This document shows, one piece after another, positions 33,836-45,810 of a stretch of 64,000 nucleotides of DNA (positions within the stretch are counted from its first letter, which is position 1; the number at the start of each line of letters is the position of its first letter). Source of the stretch: Clitoria ternatea (taxonomy: Eukaryota > Streptophyta > Magnoliopsida > Fabales > Fabaceae); contig CM075674.1 in the NCBI GenBank assembly GCA_037962975.1, positions 83,592,501 through 83,656,500 of the forward strand. The letters are read 5' to 3'. Below the pieces are notes generated by a model. That model saw only the letters and a list, made by a program, of their open reading frames with translations. It was not told the DNA's origin and searched no databases. Made by a program: the position numbers and the translations under genes.

Positions 33836-34061
33836 TGTCTGTTTTTAAAAGTTTGTTATGGTCTCTATTTTGAGTCCATTGCTATTTTTGTTTTTAAAAG
33901 TCTGTTGCTGTTTTCAGTTTGAGTCTGTTGTTGTTTCTATTTTTAAAAGTTTGTTGTTGTTTTATTTTATGTTTGTAAAGTTGTACTTAATTATTAAAAA
34001 TGATTTTTTTAGATTGAATAAAATTATATTAAAAATAAATAAAATGGGGTGGAATATTATA

Positions 34062-35772
34062 CACTTCATTTTGGTGTAAAAAGTTCTTCTAATCTTAGAA
34101 TGTCATACATTAGCTTCATTAAAAATTATTTCTATAATGACTTTAAATTAATTGACAATGTAAACATTATTGCACTTTACATAATTAAACTCCTAAAGTA
34201 ATCATAAGAAAAGTCAATACTAGTTTTTACTTATATAACAGTGTAAAACCTTTTTTTACACAAGTCCGTATATTCCAAAAAAAATCATACAAGTAATTTT
34301 TATTTTAATTTAACAACTCAACAAGAATGATTATTTAGACAACGTTTGGGAAACTTATTTGATATAAAAAGTTATTGTTAATTTGATATCTTGTGAATTA
34401 AAAGCCAATAAATAAGTTTTCTAGATGTTATAATAATTTATTTATTAAATATATAATTTTATAAATATATTATTCATTATAAAAATTAGTATTATAAAAT
34501 AAAATTTTATTTACTTTATAAATCCGTACAGCCTACCAATGTAAAATCTAGTTAATATTAAAAATGTTGCTAAAAATTTAATACAGGTATATAAATTATT
34601 ACTTTTCATTATAATTTCATTTATGTATTAAGTAAACAAATTGAGTTAGAAGTTGTTAAATAAGAAAATTACAAAGTTACGATAAACTGTACTTCAAGGT
34701 CCAATAGCTTTGTGTTAAGATGCCTACATGCATGGGTAACAATTATGACTATTGTTAGTTTTTTTAAGATATGAATTGATTTGAAATTTTATCTTTAAAT
34801 TTTTAATAACTAAAATGATGGTCTATCTTTTAATTTATATCGAGAATATATATATTTATGTTGGTTACGTAGTTATCAAATTTTATTGGGTAAATCTTAT
34901 TCTTAGATAAATCATAGTCATAAATTCTACTAATTCTTATGGGAATAAAGGAGGTTACATTTCTTTTTAACTACAATTCCTATTTGCCATCTCATTTTTC
35001 TTTCTTATTACTTAAGTTTAAAAAATATTTTCTGACGTATTAAAATTAACCAAATGTATTTTTAAAGTTACCCAAAATGATATTCATGATTATATTATTT
35101 CTAGGTATATTATTCCTTGGAATGTAAAATTATACCTAAAAACAAACGCCTTTAATGTACTATTTATTTAAAGAAGAAGAAACACAAGAATGAGGATATA
35201 AGCTGGAATCTCCACCCCACAAAAGTACTTTGCCCCATGAAAGTTAGATAACTTTAAGATTTTGTAAAAAAAATTTTATACTAATTTAAAAGATAACCAG
35301 TATAAAAATTTATTTTTTATATGGATTATAAAAATAAATACTAAAGTTACATGAGTTTTCCAAGCTTGGTTGGTTAAGCAGAATGTCCTTTTAACACAAG
35401 TCCAATTTTTAATAAAAAAAAAACTTTGAATTTTTTTTTGGACCCAAAAAAACTTGTCTTTTTTGGAAGATAACCGAAAAAAACTTTGAATTGAAGTTTC
35501 TCCAAATACATACAGGTTTTTTTTTTGAAACTGAAAATACATAGTTATTTCCCTAAATTGTGATTCAAACTGAGCCCACAACCTGATTAGATTCTGATTG
35601 GGCCGGGTCGATTTGAAAATGGAAAGAGGAGATCCAATTGCGTTTTGACCCAAAATTGATAGTTCGTGTTGTGTTAATTGAGAGTTGAGTTATGTAATAA
35701 ACCGGGTAGTGTAGTGTAGACTTGCGAGTCTCGTCTTGGATTCTGTCAACTGCAGCAGCAACAAGAACAACA
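34062..35772. other. AT-rich intergenic DNA and OST1 promoter region
   Basis: No coding sequence or recognisable element was found in 34062-35600. The last 170 bases before the OST1 start codon include a C/A-rich leader (GCAGCAGCAACAAGAACAACA) suited to a plant 5' UTR. No convincing TATA box was identified, as in many housekeeping genes. Confidence 0.45.
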
Positions 35773-38700
35773 ATGCCAATGGAACCTCTGCTCAGACTCG
35801 TCTTTCTCTTTATCTTCATCTTCCCTCTTTCAATTGCCACCACCTCTCTTTCGCAACACCTTGAGATCATCAATGCCGAACGCAGGGTCAGTTTCTTAAA
35901 CCCTTTAGCCCCTTTTTCATCCCAAATTCACTTCCATCTTCTGTTCATTTTCCCCCCCACAAGATCTGTCTGAAAATTGACGGATTTTGGACTTTCCCCA
36001 GGGTACAATAATTCATGTCGTAGATTCGTGTGCATGGATGAATGCTCCTTTGGTGTTTTCTATGAACTCTTGAAAAAACAAAAAGATCATGACACATATA
36101 ATCTGTTTCTCTTTTGGTGTCACTGTGATTTTGTTTTTTAATTGAAGGGTCAATTCTAGTTTATATTTGAATATATCTTTAAGTTTAATCAAAATTTCAG
36201 CATCATTCAAATCTCCTGTTTTATGCAGATCGACTTGACTTCTCACATTATTAAGGTGTACTTGACATTGAAGGTAAGCCTCTCCATACTATTATTATAC
36301 TAATCCTTTCATAATAAGTCAATCTTGTGTCTGTCTGTTATGGTTGCTGCTTTGCGTATCTGTAAATTGTGTTTCATATTCAGGCTTGAGTGACGATTTC
36401 ATTTAATTACAATCAACAGATCTTTTTTTGTCTAGACATAGTGCATATACTCAATAATATTTATTAAGTTACTGGCATATGAAAATCATGTTTTGCTCTC
36501 TAGATGAGTATCAATTTAATTTCTTGAAAACAAAACTATCGTTTGTGTGAAACAATGTGATGATATGCATAATAGTGGTATTCAAAGATTTTGCTCAGTT
36601 TTACTTTTACCTGATTTGATTAGAGGTGCCTTTGCAAACACTTGGGCCACATTTGGTACACAGAACAGATTTTGGTGGAATCAAAATAGCATGGAAAGGA
36701 ATGAGAATTCTTGTTCCAGTCTTGTTCAGGAATGGACTTCTATTTTATTTCATTCTGTTTCATCTTTATTGGTAATTGTTACATGGAAGAGGTGCAACAC
36801 AGAATGGAATCATAATCATAATTAATGAAATTAGATATGAAAAAAACAAGACAAGCACTAATCTCATTCATATCTGTAATTTGGGTATTAGCTTAACTCA
36901 ATTCTAAGTTAGCTCATAAGATGAGATTTATCCCCCACCTTCCAGGAATAAACATCTAGAGCATAGATAAATATGGGTGGCCCAATAACGTGAAATGTAC
37001 AACACCCCTTCACGGGTGGTCCAATAGCGGATCTAGGATAAGCTCTCATACCATGTTAAATTTGGGTATTGTCCTAACTCAATCTTAAAAGTTAGTTCAT
37101 AGGATGATGAAGATTACCCCCACTTTATATACTTTTGATTGACCATATCTCTAGTAAATGTTCATAGGATCGTCTTAAAGTGTTTGAAGAGATGTTGCTC
37201 TACCTGTGTAATATTGAGTTGGTCCCTACCATGATGACAATGCCATCCATACACAACCAGGTAGATGCAACCAGCAACTAACAGAATGACCAGCCTCGCT
37301 TCCAGTCATACCAAACTCCTGAATCACAATACTGAATTTGCCGAACCATGCTTTGGGGGTTGCTTGAGGTTCTATAGAGATTTTCGCAATCGACAAACAA
37401 ATCCAGAAGACTCTCCATGAGCGACAAACTAGGGAGGTTGCTCCATGTAAACTGCCTCAAGAAGATCACCATGAAGGAAGACATTCTTGATGTCCAATTG
37501 ATAAAGAGACCAATGACAAAAGGCAACAGTGGATAAGAAGAGTCGCACAAAAGGCATTTTGACAACTGGAGAAAAGGTATCCCTATAATCTAGGCCAAAG
37601 CCTTTTGCCACGAGATGAGCCTTAAGGTGGTCAACCTTTTTGTTATTGTTAGGGTCAACCTTCACCGTATACACTCATCGACAACCAACAACAGACTTCC
37701 TTGGTGGTAGAGGAATGAGGTCTCAAGTCCCACTACACTGTAATGCACACATAACTTCTATCATAGCTTGTTTGCATCTTGGATGGAAAATGCCATCTCC
37801 TGCATTCTTAGGAATAGAAATAGAGCACAAAGAAGAAAGACAAGAATAGTAGGAGGGAGAGATGTGATGATAACTCAAAGCAGTATAGTGAGGAGAAAAA
37901 TTATGAGTAGATCGTATACCTTTTCGAAGAGCAATGAAAATATTAGACTTAGGAAGCAGAATCAGAGGATATGACGCCGGAGTTGGCTCCGAAGGTGAGT
38001 TTGTGGTGTTGTTGGTGGGAGGTGGCGGCAGTTAAAGCGGTCAAAATGGGCGGTCTTGAGCTTCAAAAAAAAAGGAGCACGAAGTAAAAACGGGTCTTTT
38101 CTAGCCTGGCCCAAAAAAGCCCATAGCTTTTAGTTGCTTGGCCTGGCCCACATAAGCCTGTAACATGTTTATTTTTTATTTTCTATTTTATTATCATTAG
38201 AAAAAATAATACTTTATACATCTTTTTTACTTGAAGTAGGTCTTGTATTTGATTTAGAACATGAATTTTTTTTTATATTTTTAATGATTGTATTTTTTAT
38301 TATTTTTCACAAAAAAAGTATGGGCCTGTCAAAAGCTTGCATAAGCTCGAAAAAACCCGTTCAAATGGATAGCTTGTCAAGTCTGCCGGGCCTGGGCTTC
38401 AAAATTTGGGTCCAAATTTAAAGTGGGCATTTCGGCCTGGCCCGGAAAAGCTCGAACCCACTTTGAGTTAGGTCGGGTAGCTCGTTTTGACAACTCTAGT
38501 GGTAGTACAAGATGAGAATGATGCTGATAGACCTACAAAGGCGGAGGAAAGGGTCTAGAGTAGATGGAGACTACACAGATAAAAGACTAAAGTAGATGCA
38601 GTCACAGGAGAAGTCTCACATGGTAATGCTCCAGACCCAAAAAATAGAATAGTTTCAAAGAAAGTGACATCAGCAGAGATGAAATACCAACAAAGAGTAG

Positions 38701-41700
38701 AATAGTAACACTGGTACCCTTTTTGAGATGGTTGGTACTTGATGAAAACATAATTATGAGACCGAACAAAGAGTTTGTCGATGTTGGGGCCAAAGGCATG
38801 AGCAAAACAGGTATAACCAAAGACCTGAAGAGGTAAGGGGTGAAAAGAGTGATGCAAATAATGATGAGGGATTTTACCTTTTAGAACTGAGGAAGGCATA
38901 TGATTGATGAGATAACATGTAAGTATTATGTCACCACATGTTATACCACAATTTTGAATCAGAAGAGAAATTTCAAGAAATGATAGATCTATTCACTCTA
39001 TCAATAACCGAGCCGGAGAATTGATAAGGAGCATGAGAATGAAGAAGAAGGAAACAGGTTATCTCAAGAAGATGTTTATTTTTACATTCAGTAACCTTAT
39101 TCTGTTGAGGGGTATGAGAGCAAGATGTTTGACGGAACACACCATGAAAGGTCATAAAAGTCTAAAATTGATTAGACAAATATTTGTGTGCATTGTCACT
39201 TTGCAAAGTGTTAATAAGAACACCAAATTGATTTTTTATTGCATGAAAAAAGGACTAAAAAATAGAAAATAATTCTAAACGATCTTTCATGAGATACAAC
39301 CAAGTACAACAAGAAAAATCGTCTATAAAAGTAACAAAATACCTTACCCTAATGTAGAGGAAATACGACTTGGACCCCAAACATCATAATGAACTAAAGC
39401 AAAAGGGGACAAAACTCGACTAATAGGCAACTAGAAAAAGAGGTACGGGTATGCTTACCTAATTGACGCAACTTGCAAGATAAAGACTCTAACTTAGAAA
39501 GACTAGGAACTAACAACCTTAATGTATCAAGACACGGATGTCCTAGCTGAGTATGATCTAGAAGTGGGGATGCTGCCGCTGATCCAACAAGAGAGGGCTT
39601 ATTGAGTTGATAGAGGCCGTGAGACTTATATACAAAACCAATCGTCCACCCGTGCTCTGGTCTTGTAAAGAAACAAAATCTTTAGTAAAAGAAATTACAC
39701 AATCAAGTGGTGTAAGTTGACTAATGAACAATAAATTAAAAGGAGCACTAGGGACATATAGGACATTATGAACAGAAAGAGAAGGAAGAGGATCGACAAT
39801 ACCAATGCCTAGAGATTGTGTTTGAGAACCTTTTGTCATAGTGATAGAAGGTAAGTAATCAAAAGTAGAAAGAGAAGAGAAAAGATTTATTACTAGTGAT
39901 ATGATCAGTGGCCTTAGAATAAAAGACCCAAGGGCACAAAGAGTGAGAGATGCTAGTAAAGGAATTACCAGTGCGTGCAACAATAGTAGGGGACCCTGAA
40001 ACTTGACGGTCTTCATACCATTTCAGGAAGTCATCGTAGGAAGGCAATAAAGTTGGATCCGTCGACAACAACGAAGCGAAAGCCGAAGAGGAGTAGTACT
40101 TGCCATCCACTTGCTCATAAGAGAGCGGTATTGTGATATGGTAGGTAAAAGTCGGGATATCAAGCTTCGAAGAGTCATGAGCAGCCATGGGTCAACGAGA
40201 GGAGAGAGAAAATACCAACCAGTAGCACGAAAAAGGGTATACAACGAGATGAATAGGTGTCCAAACAACAAACCAAGGACAAATTTGTATAGAAGGGCTC
40301 CAAGGTAAGCAAAACCCAAGAAGTGGCATCTGGAATGATCGCTAGACGCGAGGCGTGGGAAAAGTGCGCTGAAAAGAGGAGGCGTGTGTGGGCGTGTGGC
40401 AATGCCGATTGGGGGCAGACTGGTGGGGATTAACCGATCTGGGAGAGGCGTACTCGACGGTGTAGTTGCCAGTGGACAGCGGTGAACAAATCGGAGGAAA
40501 ACCAACCGGAGAGGTGGGAAACTTTGAGAGAACTAGGGTTTTGAGAAAAGAAATTTACACAGTAAGCAGTGGGTTTACCGGAGAGTTACAGAAAAGAATG
40601 TTTCTTATTAGGTTCTAGATATCATGTTGAAAGAGAGGAAAGTGAGAGAATATTTTATGAATTCTGTGTTTAGAGCACAGTGAAGCTATTGCATTTATAA
40701 GAATTTGTACATAATTATAGAATATATAATTACCGTAATAAAGGCTAATTACATAAGAATAAAATCAATTTAATCAATCTAATTAATTACAAAATAATTC
40801 TAACAATTTTCAACTGAATGAAAGAACTTTCTTGCTGCAAAGGAAATATGCAATGCCCATTTCTAAATAGTGTGATTGGGGCCAAACTAAGCGTACATAA
40901 GATGAAAGGGGGTGGACCATTGAGTAAGAGCTACCTGGAAATTTATTCTTTTTATGATGGCTGTCAACTAAATATTTGATTGAGTACATGGGAAACCGCT
41001 TACTTGGGGGGAGCATGGCAAACCCACATTCTCCCTTGACTCTCCTGCTTGACCCCTCTACTACGTGTGCTTGAGTCTTTTGAAGTTTATCACCTGTTTT
41101 GGATTCTTAGACCAAAAAAACCAGTATTTGTTTAAGCCAAATTTTCACTTTAAATTGTTTCTATTTTATTTTTCAATGGATCGTACTATTAAAGAATCTA
41201 TTACCAATTTGTAGATCATATATTTTGTAGAGCTTTTCTTGCAGGTTGAAAATTCAGGGACATCTCCTGCTTCAGAGGTATATCTTGCTTTTTCACCCAT
41301 TGAAGTCAAACATCTAGCTATAGTCAAAGCTGCTGCAACATCTGGGAAGAGGAAGAAGAAAACTTATGTTCCTCTTGATGTCAAATCTGCTGAGCTACTG
41401 GATGGACCAAATGGAACCAAGTTTTTCTCTATAACTTTGTTAACTCCGCTAAGTAAAGGTGAAACTACGACACTAGAGGTGCTTTACATATTGACACATT
41501 CCCTGGAACCTTTCCCAGCAGAAATTAGTCAATCAGAGTCGCAGTTAGTCTATTTCCGTGATAGTGCAATACTATTGTCTCCATATCATGTCAAGCAACA
41601 GACAACTTTCATCAAGACACCTAGCACTCGGGTAGAATCATTCACAGTGGTGGAGCCCACTAAACGTGCTGGTACAGAGCTGAAATATGGGCCATATGAA

Positions 41701-44700
41701 AATCGTCCCCCTTATTCATATTCTCCTGTACTTGTTCATTTTGAAAATAACAATCCATTTGCTGTTGTTGAGGAGCTGGAACGTGAAATTGAAATATCTC
41801 ATTGGGGAAACCTGCAAGTCACTGAGCGATATAGCCTGGTCCATGCTGGTGCTAGACATAAAGGTGTTTTTTCAAGGTATATTTGCTTTCTCATTAAGGA
41901 TTAGAAAACTTACCTATTTTCTAATTGTTGAAATGTTATATAGATGCTTGGCAATTGGCATGACCTATTTTCTAACTTTTATGTACTTATGTTAGTTGTA
42001 TGGATGGTATTCTACTATTCTTTATGTGTATATTGTAATTCATCGAAGTGCTCTCTTCCCTTGAAAAATTATATAGGTTTTCACAATTCTGCATGGTTTG
42101 ATAATTCAGTTGTAACTAAAATTTGTCTTACCTTTTTTCAACATGTTTTAATTGCATCATTTGGTGGCAAGTGGCAACATTGATGAACCTTTCTTCTTAG
42201 TTAACTGCAGAAAAAGATAATTTAGGATTTCCATCACACCCAGTCAAGAGCAAACAGATTGACACATGCTCCATCGGCACCCAATGTTCTATATTCTGTA
42301 AATTGCACAGATTCATTTTATTTATTATTCTTTATTAGGACTTCCAAGATTTGGAAATGGCCTTGGTTTTAACTTATGCTTTACCAATTGATCAGCTAAA
42401 CTAAAGTTAATGACACAGCATATCTTGGTTTATGTGTAATTTTTACTCTTCTTTTTTAAAATTTAATCTGATGTTTTCCTCCTTTCATATATGTATTAGT
42501 ATGTATAACTGGGGTTTTCTGCTGGCAGGGTTGAATATCAAATGAGACCAGGTGGTGCTGGTATTTCTTCATTTAAGCATCTTCTAGCAAAACTACCCCC
42601 TAGGGTTCACTCAGTGTACTACCGGGATGGAATAGGGAATATTTCCTCTTCACATCTACGCCTAGATTCTCGGAAGGTAGCATTATATACTGAGTCTTGA
42701 AAAAATACATGTCTTTTCTCCCACCTCTCACTTGACAAACATAGTCATTCAAGTTCACTTCTATATTTTCTTTCTTTAATATCATGTGCACCATTTGTTC
42801 TCTCTCCTTCTTTTGGGAGCCTTAGCCCTGGATTTTAAGGAAGGACTAGGAAGCAAGTTTGCAGCTGGTTCAATAGATAACCACACAGTTGTCAGTTGTA
42901 TTCATCAATCATCATTAGTGAGGCATTGTTTCATACTTTAAATATTAATATTTTTCTTGTCAACATGAAGAGTGTTATCTTCATTATTTGGTCTATGGTT
43001 ATGTTCTATTGGAATCCTTGACTCCTCGGTTGCATGAATGCCATAGCGAGTTGATAAAAACTGAATTATAAACGGAAGTGATGATGTATAGTTTCTTCAT
43101 GGCATGTTTCCACATGCCTTGTGGTTGTGTAGAGACCACCAAGGAGTTTAGGCTTGAATCCAAATACTTATTTTTAACATAATCATTATTTTATAATGTT
43201 GTGCTTGTGCTTTCTAATTTCATACTTCTTTGCATGTTTATTGATTACAGTCTGAACTTGAAATTGAACCTCGGTATCCCCTCTTTGGAGGCTGGAAAGC
43301 AACCTTTGTCATTGGTTATGGGCTACCATTGCAAGACTTTCTTTTTGAGTCTCCAGATGGCAGAAGATACCTCAATTTTACTTTTGGTTGCCCTCTTGTT
43401 GAGACAGTGGTTGACAAGTTGATTGTAAAAGTGAGTGTGTAGTTATATTTTTTTGCATGGTTATTGTTCTTAATTATTATTAACTGAAATTTGGCTCCTT
43501 TTGCTTCAACTGCTTCTGTATGAAATGAAACATTGTTGGTTTAATTTACCCTTCTTGAACCATTAAATTTCAGGTTGTGCTGCCAGAGGGATCCAAAGAT
43601 CCCCAAACTGTGATTCCTTTTGAAGTAGAGCAACATCTAGGGGTAATGTTCTCTTGGATAATTCTTATTCAACATCGACTTAGTTTCAACTGCATACACG
43701 GCTGCCTTTAACTGGAAAGAAATCTCAAAGTGGTTGATTAACCTTTAGATTTAAAATCTAAAATGTGCTGTGGTGTGACTTATAATTATGTCAGCTGCAT
43801 TTCTCTATCTTACAATGAGGGATCACTGCCTATAATAAGCTCAAATTTTCTATGTTGATGCTAAAAATATCTGCGAAGTGGTCAGAAATTGGCCGACTGA
43901 AGAGGAAGAGAGAACAACCACCAATAAAGGAAACCTTTATGATATAGAGCAGTTCAATCACAATTTACAATTTTGTTTAAATTAATTGTAAAATGTTCCA
44001 GATATGAGAACCTGTTTTGGTTCATGGAGAATCACTGGCTCCCTCCCAAGTCCCAACCTAAAAAAGAAAGTTGTTCTGTATTTTTTGGAGATGCCATTTA
44101 ACATAGGGTCAGGACAGGCAGTTGTTCCAAGTTAAGATACCCAAGTGATTCTGTCCTTACGAGATAGACACTCAATAGGTTGTTGCGCTGCACTGTACTC
44201 CACTTGTTTAGTAGTGCTTTGTATTGTAACACATACCGTGTCTTAACATAAATTATTCAAACTCTGTTCTCTCCTTTTCTGACCTAATCCTATAGTTTCA
44301 ATGGAAAATTACCTACAAAATCAGAATACCAGAGAAACATAATGTTACCAACTAGTGGAGAAAAGAAAGTATCAATTTTTGAAGAAATAGTTAAATTTGT
44401 AATCCTTGATTGGAAAAGAAAATAGTGTCTAATTATATATACAACAATGATTTCTCAAGATGTTTCATTTTTTTTGAGGTTAGATTCTGATTCTGCTGTT
44501 TAAGAATTTCAAAGATTCACCTCTTAGTGTAAAGCATCTGATTCCTTGCAGCTAAAATGATTGTGTTTGAACTTTTGCAGATCAAGTATTCATATCTTGA
44601 TGTTGTCGGCAGGACTGTGGTAGTTCTAGAAAAGAGAAATGCAGTTCCTGAGCATAATATTCCTTTCCAGGTAATTACCAAACCCAATTCTAAGAGAGTG

Positions 44701-45810
44701 GGCGTTTACTGGGTTCTAAGAGCAAGAAATTTGTTTGCTGCACCCAAAATCAGGGATTAGTGCTATATTTTTTAAATTCTTTGGAAGAGTGGTAAAGGGG
44801 AGGAGGGAGAAGCGTAGGAACTAGGGTTCGAACCCTGTTCCCAATGCTTTATGTCCTTGTTAAGAACCAACCATGTTAGCTTTATAGGACAATGCTACAT
44901 TTGTTTAAATGTGATTGTGCAACAAAAATTATTGACTCCTTTTCCAGGACAAAATAAGTATATTATAGGGAGTTTAGGATATCCTTTATTCCCTTTTTAT
45001 CCTATATTTGGAAGAAGTAATTCTTAGCAATGAAAGTTTATACTTAATCAATGAGATCATTAAACAATGTCAGGTGCATGCAAATGGATGGAGGTCTAAT
45101 TGCACATGAAAGTTGTGGTTGGACATGAATCATTTATTTATCCTATTTTGCAATGTTAAGCCTTGGTTGCTTGGGATTTTGCGCATAAATCTTAAAAAAT
45201 TAGGTTTAGTATAAATATTCTTAGGTGCTTTTTTTCTCTGCTTGTCATTACTGTTTATTGGCATGCCTTTAGATCTATAGGAATTCCAGTTGTCACTGGT
45301 CTGATATTTAAATGATGCAGGTTGGTTCAAGTTCAGACAATGTAATTTTAGTTCTTGCATGTAGAATAAATTTTGGATAGATTTTTTTTTTTTGAAAAAA
45401 ACCTAATGGAAGCCGAAAAAGTAATGTAAGACACTTAGTTCTACCTAGCTATCTGCAACTACAATAATGGAAGCCATGATATATTTCATAATATTTGACG
45501 AAATCATGGATTTTTTTTTTCTAAATAAGTTTCCACACAATTTGTCAGAGCTCGGTTGGACTTTGGAGACTACACCTAAAATTACAACACGACTCTGCTC
45601 TAGATCTGAGTTTCCCCTGCTATCATTCTATAAGTAATCTTCTGTTTTATGCTATTATCTAATCATGTGTTTAATATTCGTGGGCAGGTAAGCTACAGTT
45701 TTAATCCTATATTCATGCTTGCTGAGCCATTGATGCTGGTATCTACATTTTTCTTGCTTTTTGTGGCTTCTGTGGCATATCTTCACATTGATCTCTCCAT
45801 ACGCAAGTGA
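35773..45810 (+). CDS. OST1: Ribophorin I / OST1, oligosaccharyltransferase subunit
   Basis: Eight exons with GT-AG introns: 35773-35886, 36229-36273, 41245-41876, 42529-42676, 43251-43430, 43574-43642, 44581-44670 and 45688-45810, together 466 codons plus stop. Residues 1-23 form a signal peptide (LLRLVFLFIFIFPLSIA). The lumenal part has the ribophorin I landmarks ILTHSLEPFP, QSESQLVYFRDSAILLSPYHVKQQTTF in two pieces, KYGPYENRPPYSYSP, EIEISHWGNLQVTERY, and FTFGCPLVETVVDK. A single membrane helix (about 436-457) precedes a short tail, HIDLSIRK. The family is part of the ER complex that moves the glycan from dolichyl diphosphate to Asn in nascent chains; OST1 itself is non-catalytic. The length matches the shorter of the two plant paralogue types. 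All reading frames join without stops, so the gene looks intact. The ATG is the first in the signal-peptide frame. Confidence 0.93.
36878..37158 (-). mobile_element. TRIM-like element (short LTRs plus primer site)
   Basis: Two direct repeats of about 60-100 bp share AATTTGGGTATT, then TAACTCAA, then AGTTAG-TCATA, then CCCCCAC. They begin at 36878 and at 37054 and enclose about 110 bp. On the minus strand the right copy ends CCCAAATTTAACA and is followed at once by TGGTATGAGAGC (37053-37042), one change from the initiator tRNA-Met primer site. No coding capacity. Terminal repeats plus a primer site with almost no interior define TRIMs. The outer parts of both repeats look eroded. Confidence 0.6.
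38025..38506. mobile_element. hAT-like MITE inside the copia remnant
   Basis: The element spans 38033-38498. Its ends are imperfect inverted repeats: TAAAGCGGTCAAAATGGGC on the left, and TAGAGTTGTCAAAACGAGC as the reverse complement of the right. They are flanked by GCGGCAGT (38025-38032) and GTGGTAGT (38499-38506), an 8-bp duplication with two transitions. Length 466 bp, GGCCTGGCCC-rich arms, no coding capacity. An 8-bp duplication and ends with this pattern fit the hAT superfamily. Confidence 0.65.
40625..40805 (-). repeat. Copia 5' LTR, 181 bp
   Basis: On the minus strand it starts TGTTAGAATTATTTTG and ends CTTTCAACA. A diverged primer site (TGATATCTAGAACC, for TGGTATCAGAGCC) follows directly. 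The partner LTR is not present. Confidence 0.65.
44775..44900 (+). repeat. Possible tRNA-derived SINE fragment in OST1 intron 7
   Basis: GGTTCGAACCC at about 44826-44836 matches a pol III B box. AGTGGTAAAGGGG about 35 bases upstream could be a worn A box, and G-rich DNA lies between. This layout is that of the tRNA-like head of plant SINEs. No target duplication or 3' tail was established, so the call is tentative. Confidence 0.35.

Larger units (their letters stand above)
28372..34061 (+). mobile_element. Old Ty3-type retrotransposon with 33-bp-repeat LTRs
   Basis: The left and right LTRs share a start with CTGTATAAATATGA units, a middle with TTTTAAAAGTCTGTTGTTG units, and an end with GTACTTAATTATTAAAA, then ATTGAATAAAAT, then GGGTG-AAT-TTATA. 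The left LTR is 28372-31205, of which 28833-31023 is a later insertion. The right LTR is about 33535-34061. A primer-like TGGTATTAAAG follows the left LTR. The interior holds decayed gag, protease and RT only; RNase H and integrase are deleted. No target duplication was recognised. Confidence 0.65.
37165..40805 (-). mobile_element. Ty1/copia remnant, antisense within OST1 intron 2
   Basis: On the minus strand: LTR 40805-40625 (TGTTAGAATT to CTTTCAACA), a decayed primer site (40624-40611), a fragment of the gag end, a protease-like segment PWVFYSKATDHIT near 39905 (active-site D-S-G changed), integrase pieces (HTPQQNKVTECKN near 39110, and LQVFGYTCFAH near 38820), and RT at 37674-37175 (LKAHLVAKGFGLDYRDTFSPV, LYQLDIKNVFLHGDL). 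Gag proper and the 3' end with RNase H and the second LTR are missing. Many stops and frame changes. The order gag, protease, integrase, RT is diagnostic of copia. Confidence 0.8.
36274..41244 (+). other. OST1 intron 2, 4.97 kb, swollen by transposons
   Basis: It has a GT donor after CTTGAAG and an AG acceptor after TTTCTTGC. About 85 percent of it is transposon-derived, in antisense to the gene: a TRIM-like element, a copia remnant and a MITE inside the copia remnant. The 36560-36830 part has a phrase, CCACATTTGGTACACAGAA, reminiscent of another MITE family, but no paired end was found. Confidence 0.8.

Noticed and set aside
41687..42183. Frames running from OST1 exon 3 into intron 3
   Set aside because: They are out of the OST1 frame or read through a clear GT donor at 41877; no independent support.
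44820..44840. tRNA gene suggested by GGTTCGAACCC
   Set aside because: No acceptor stem, D-arm or anticodon arm can be formed around it; kept only as a possible SINE fragment.
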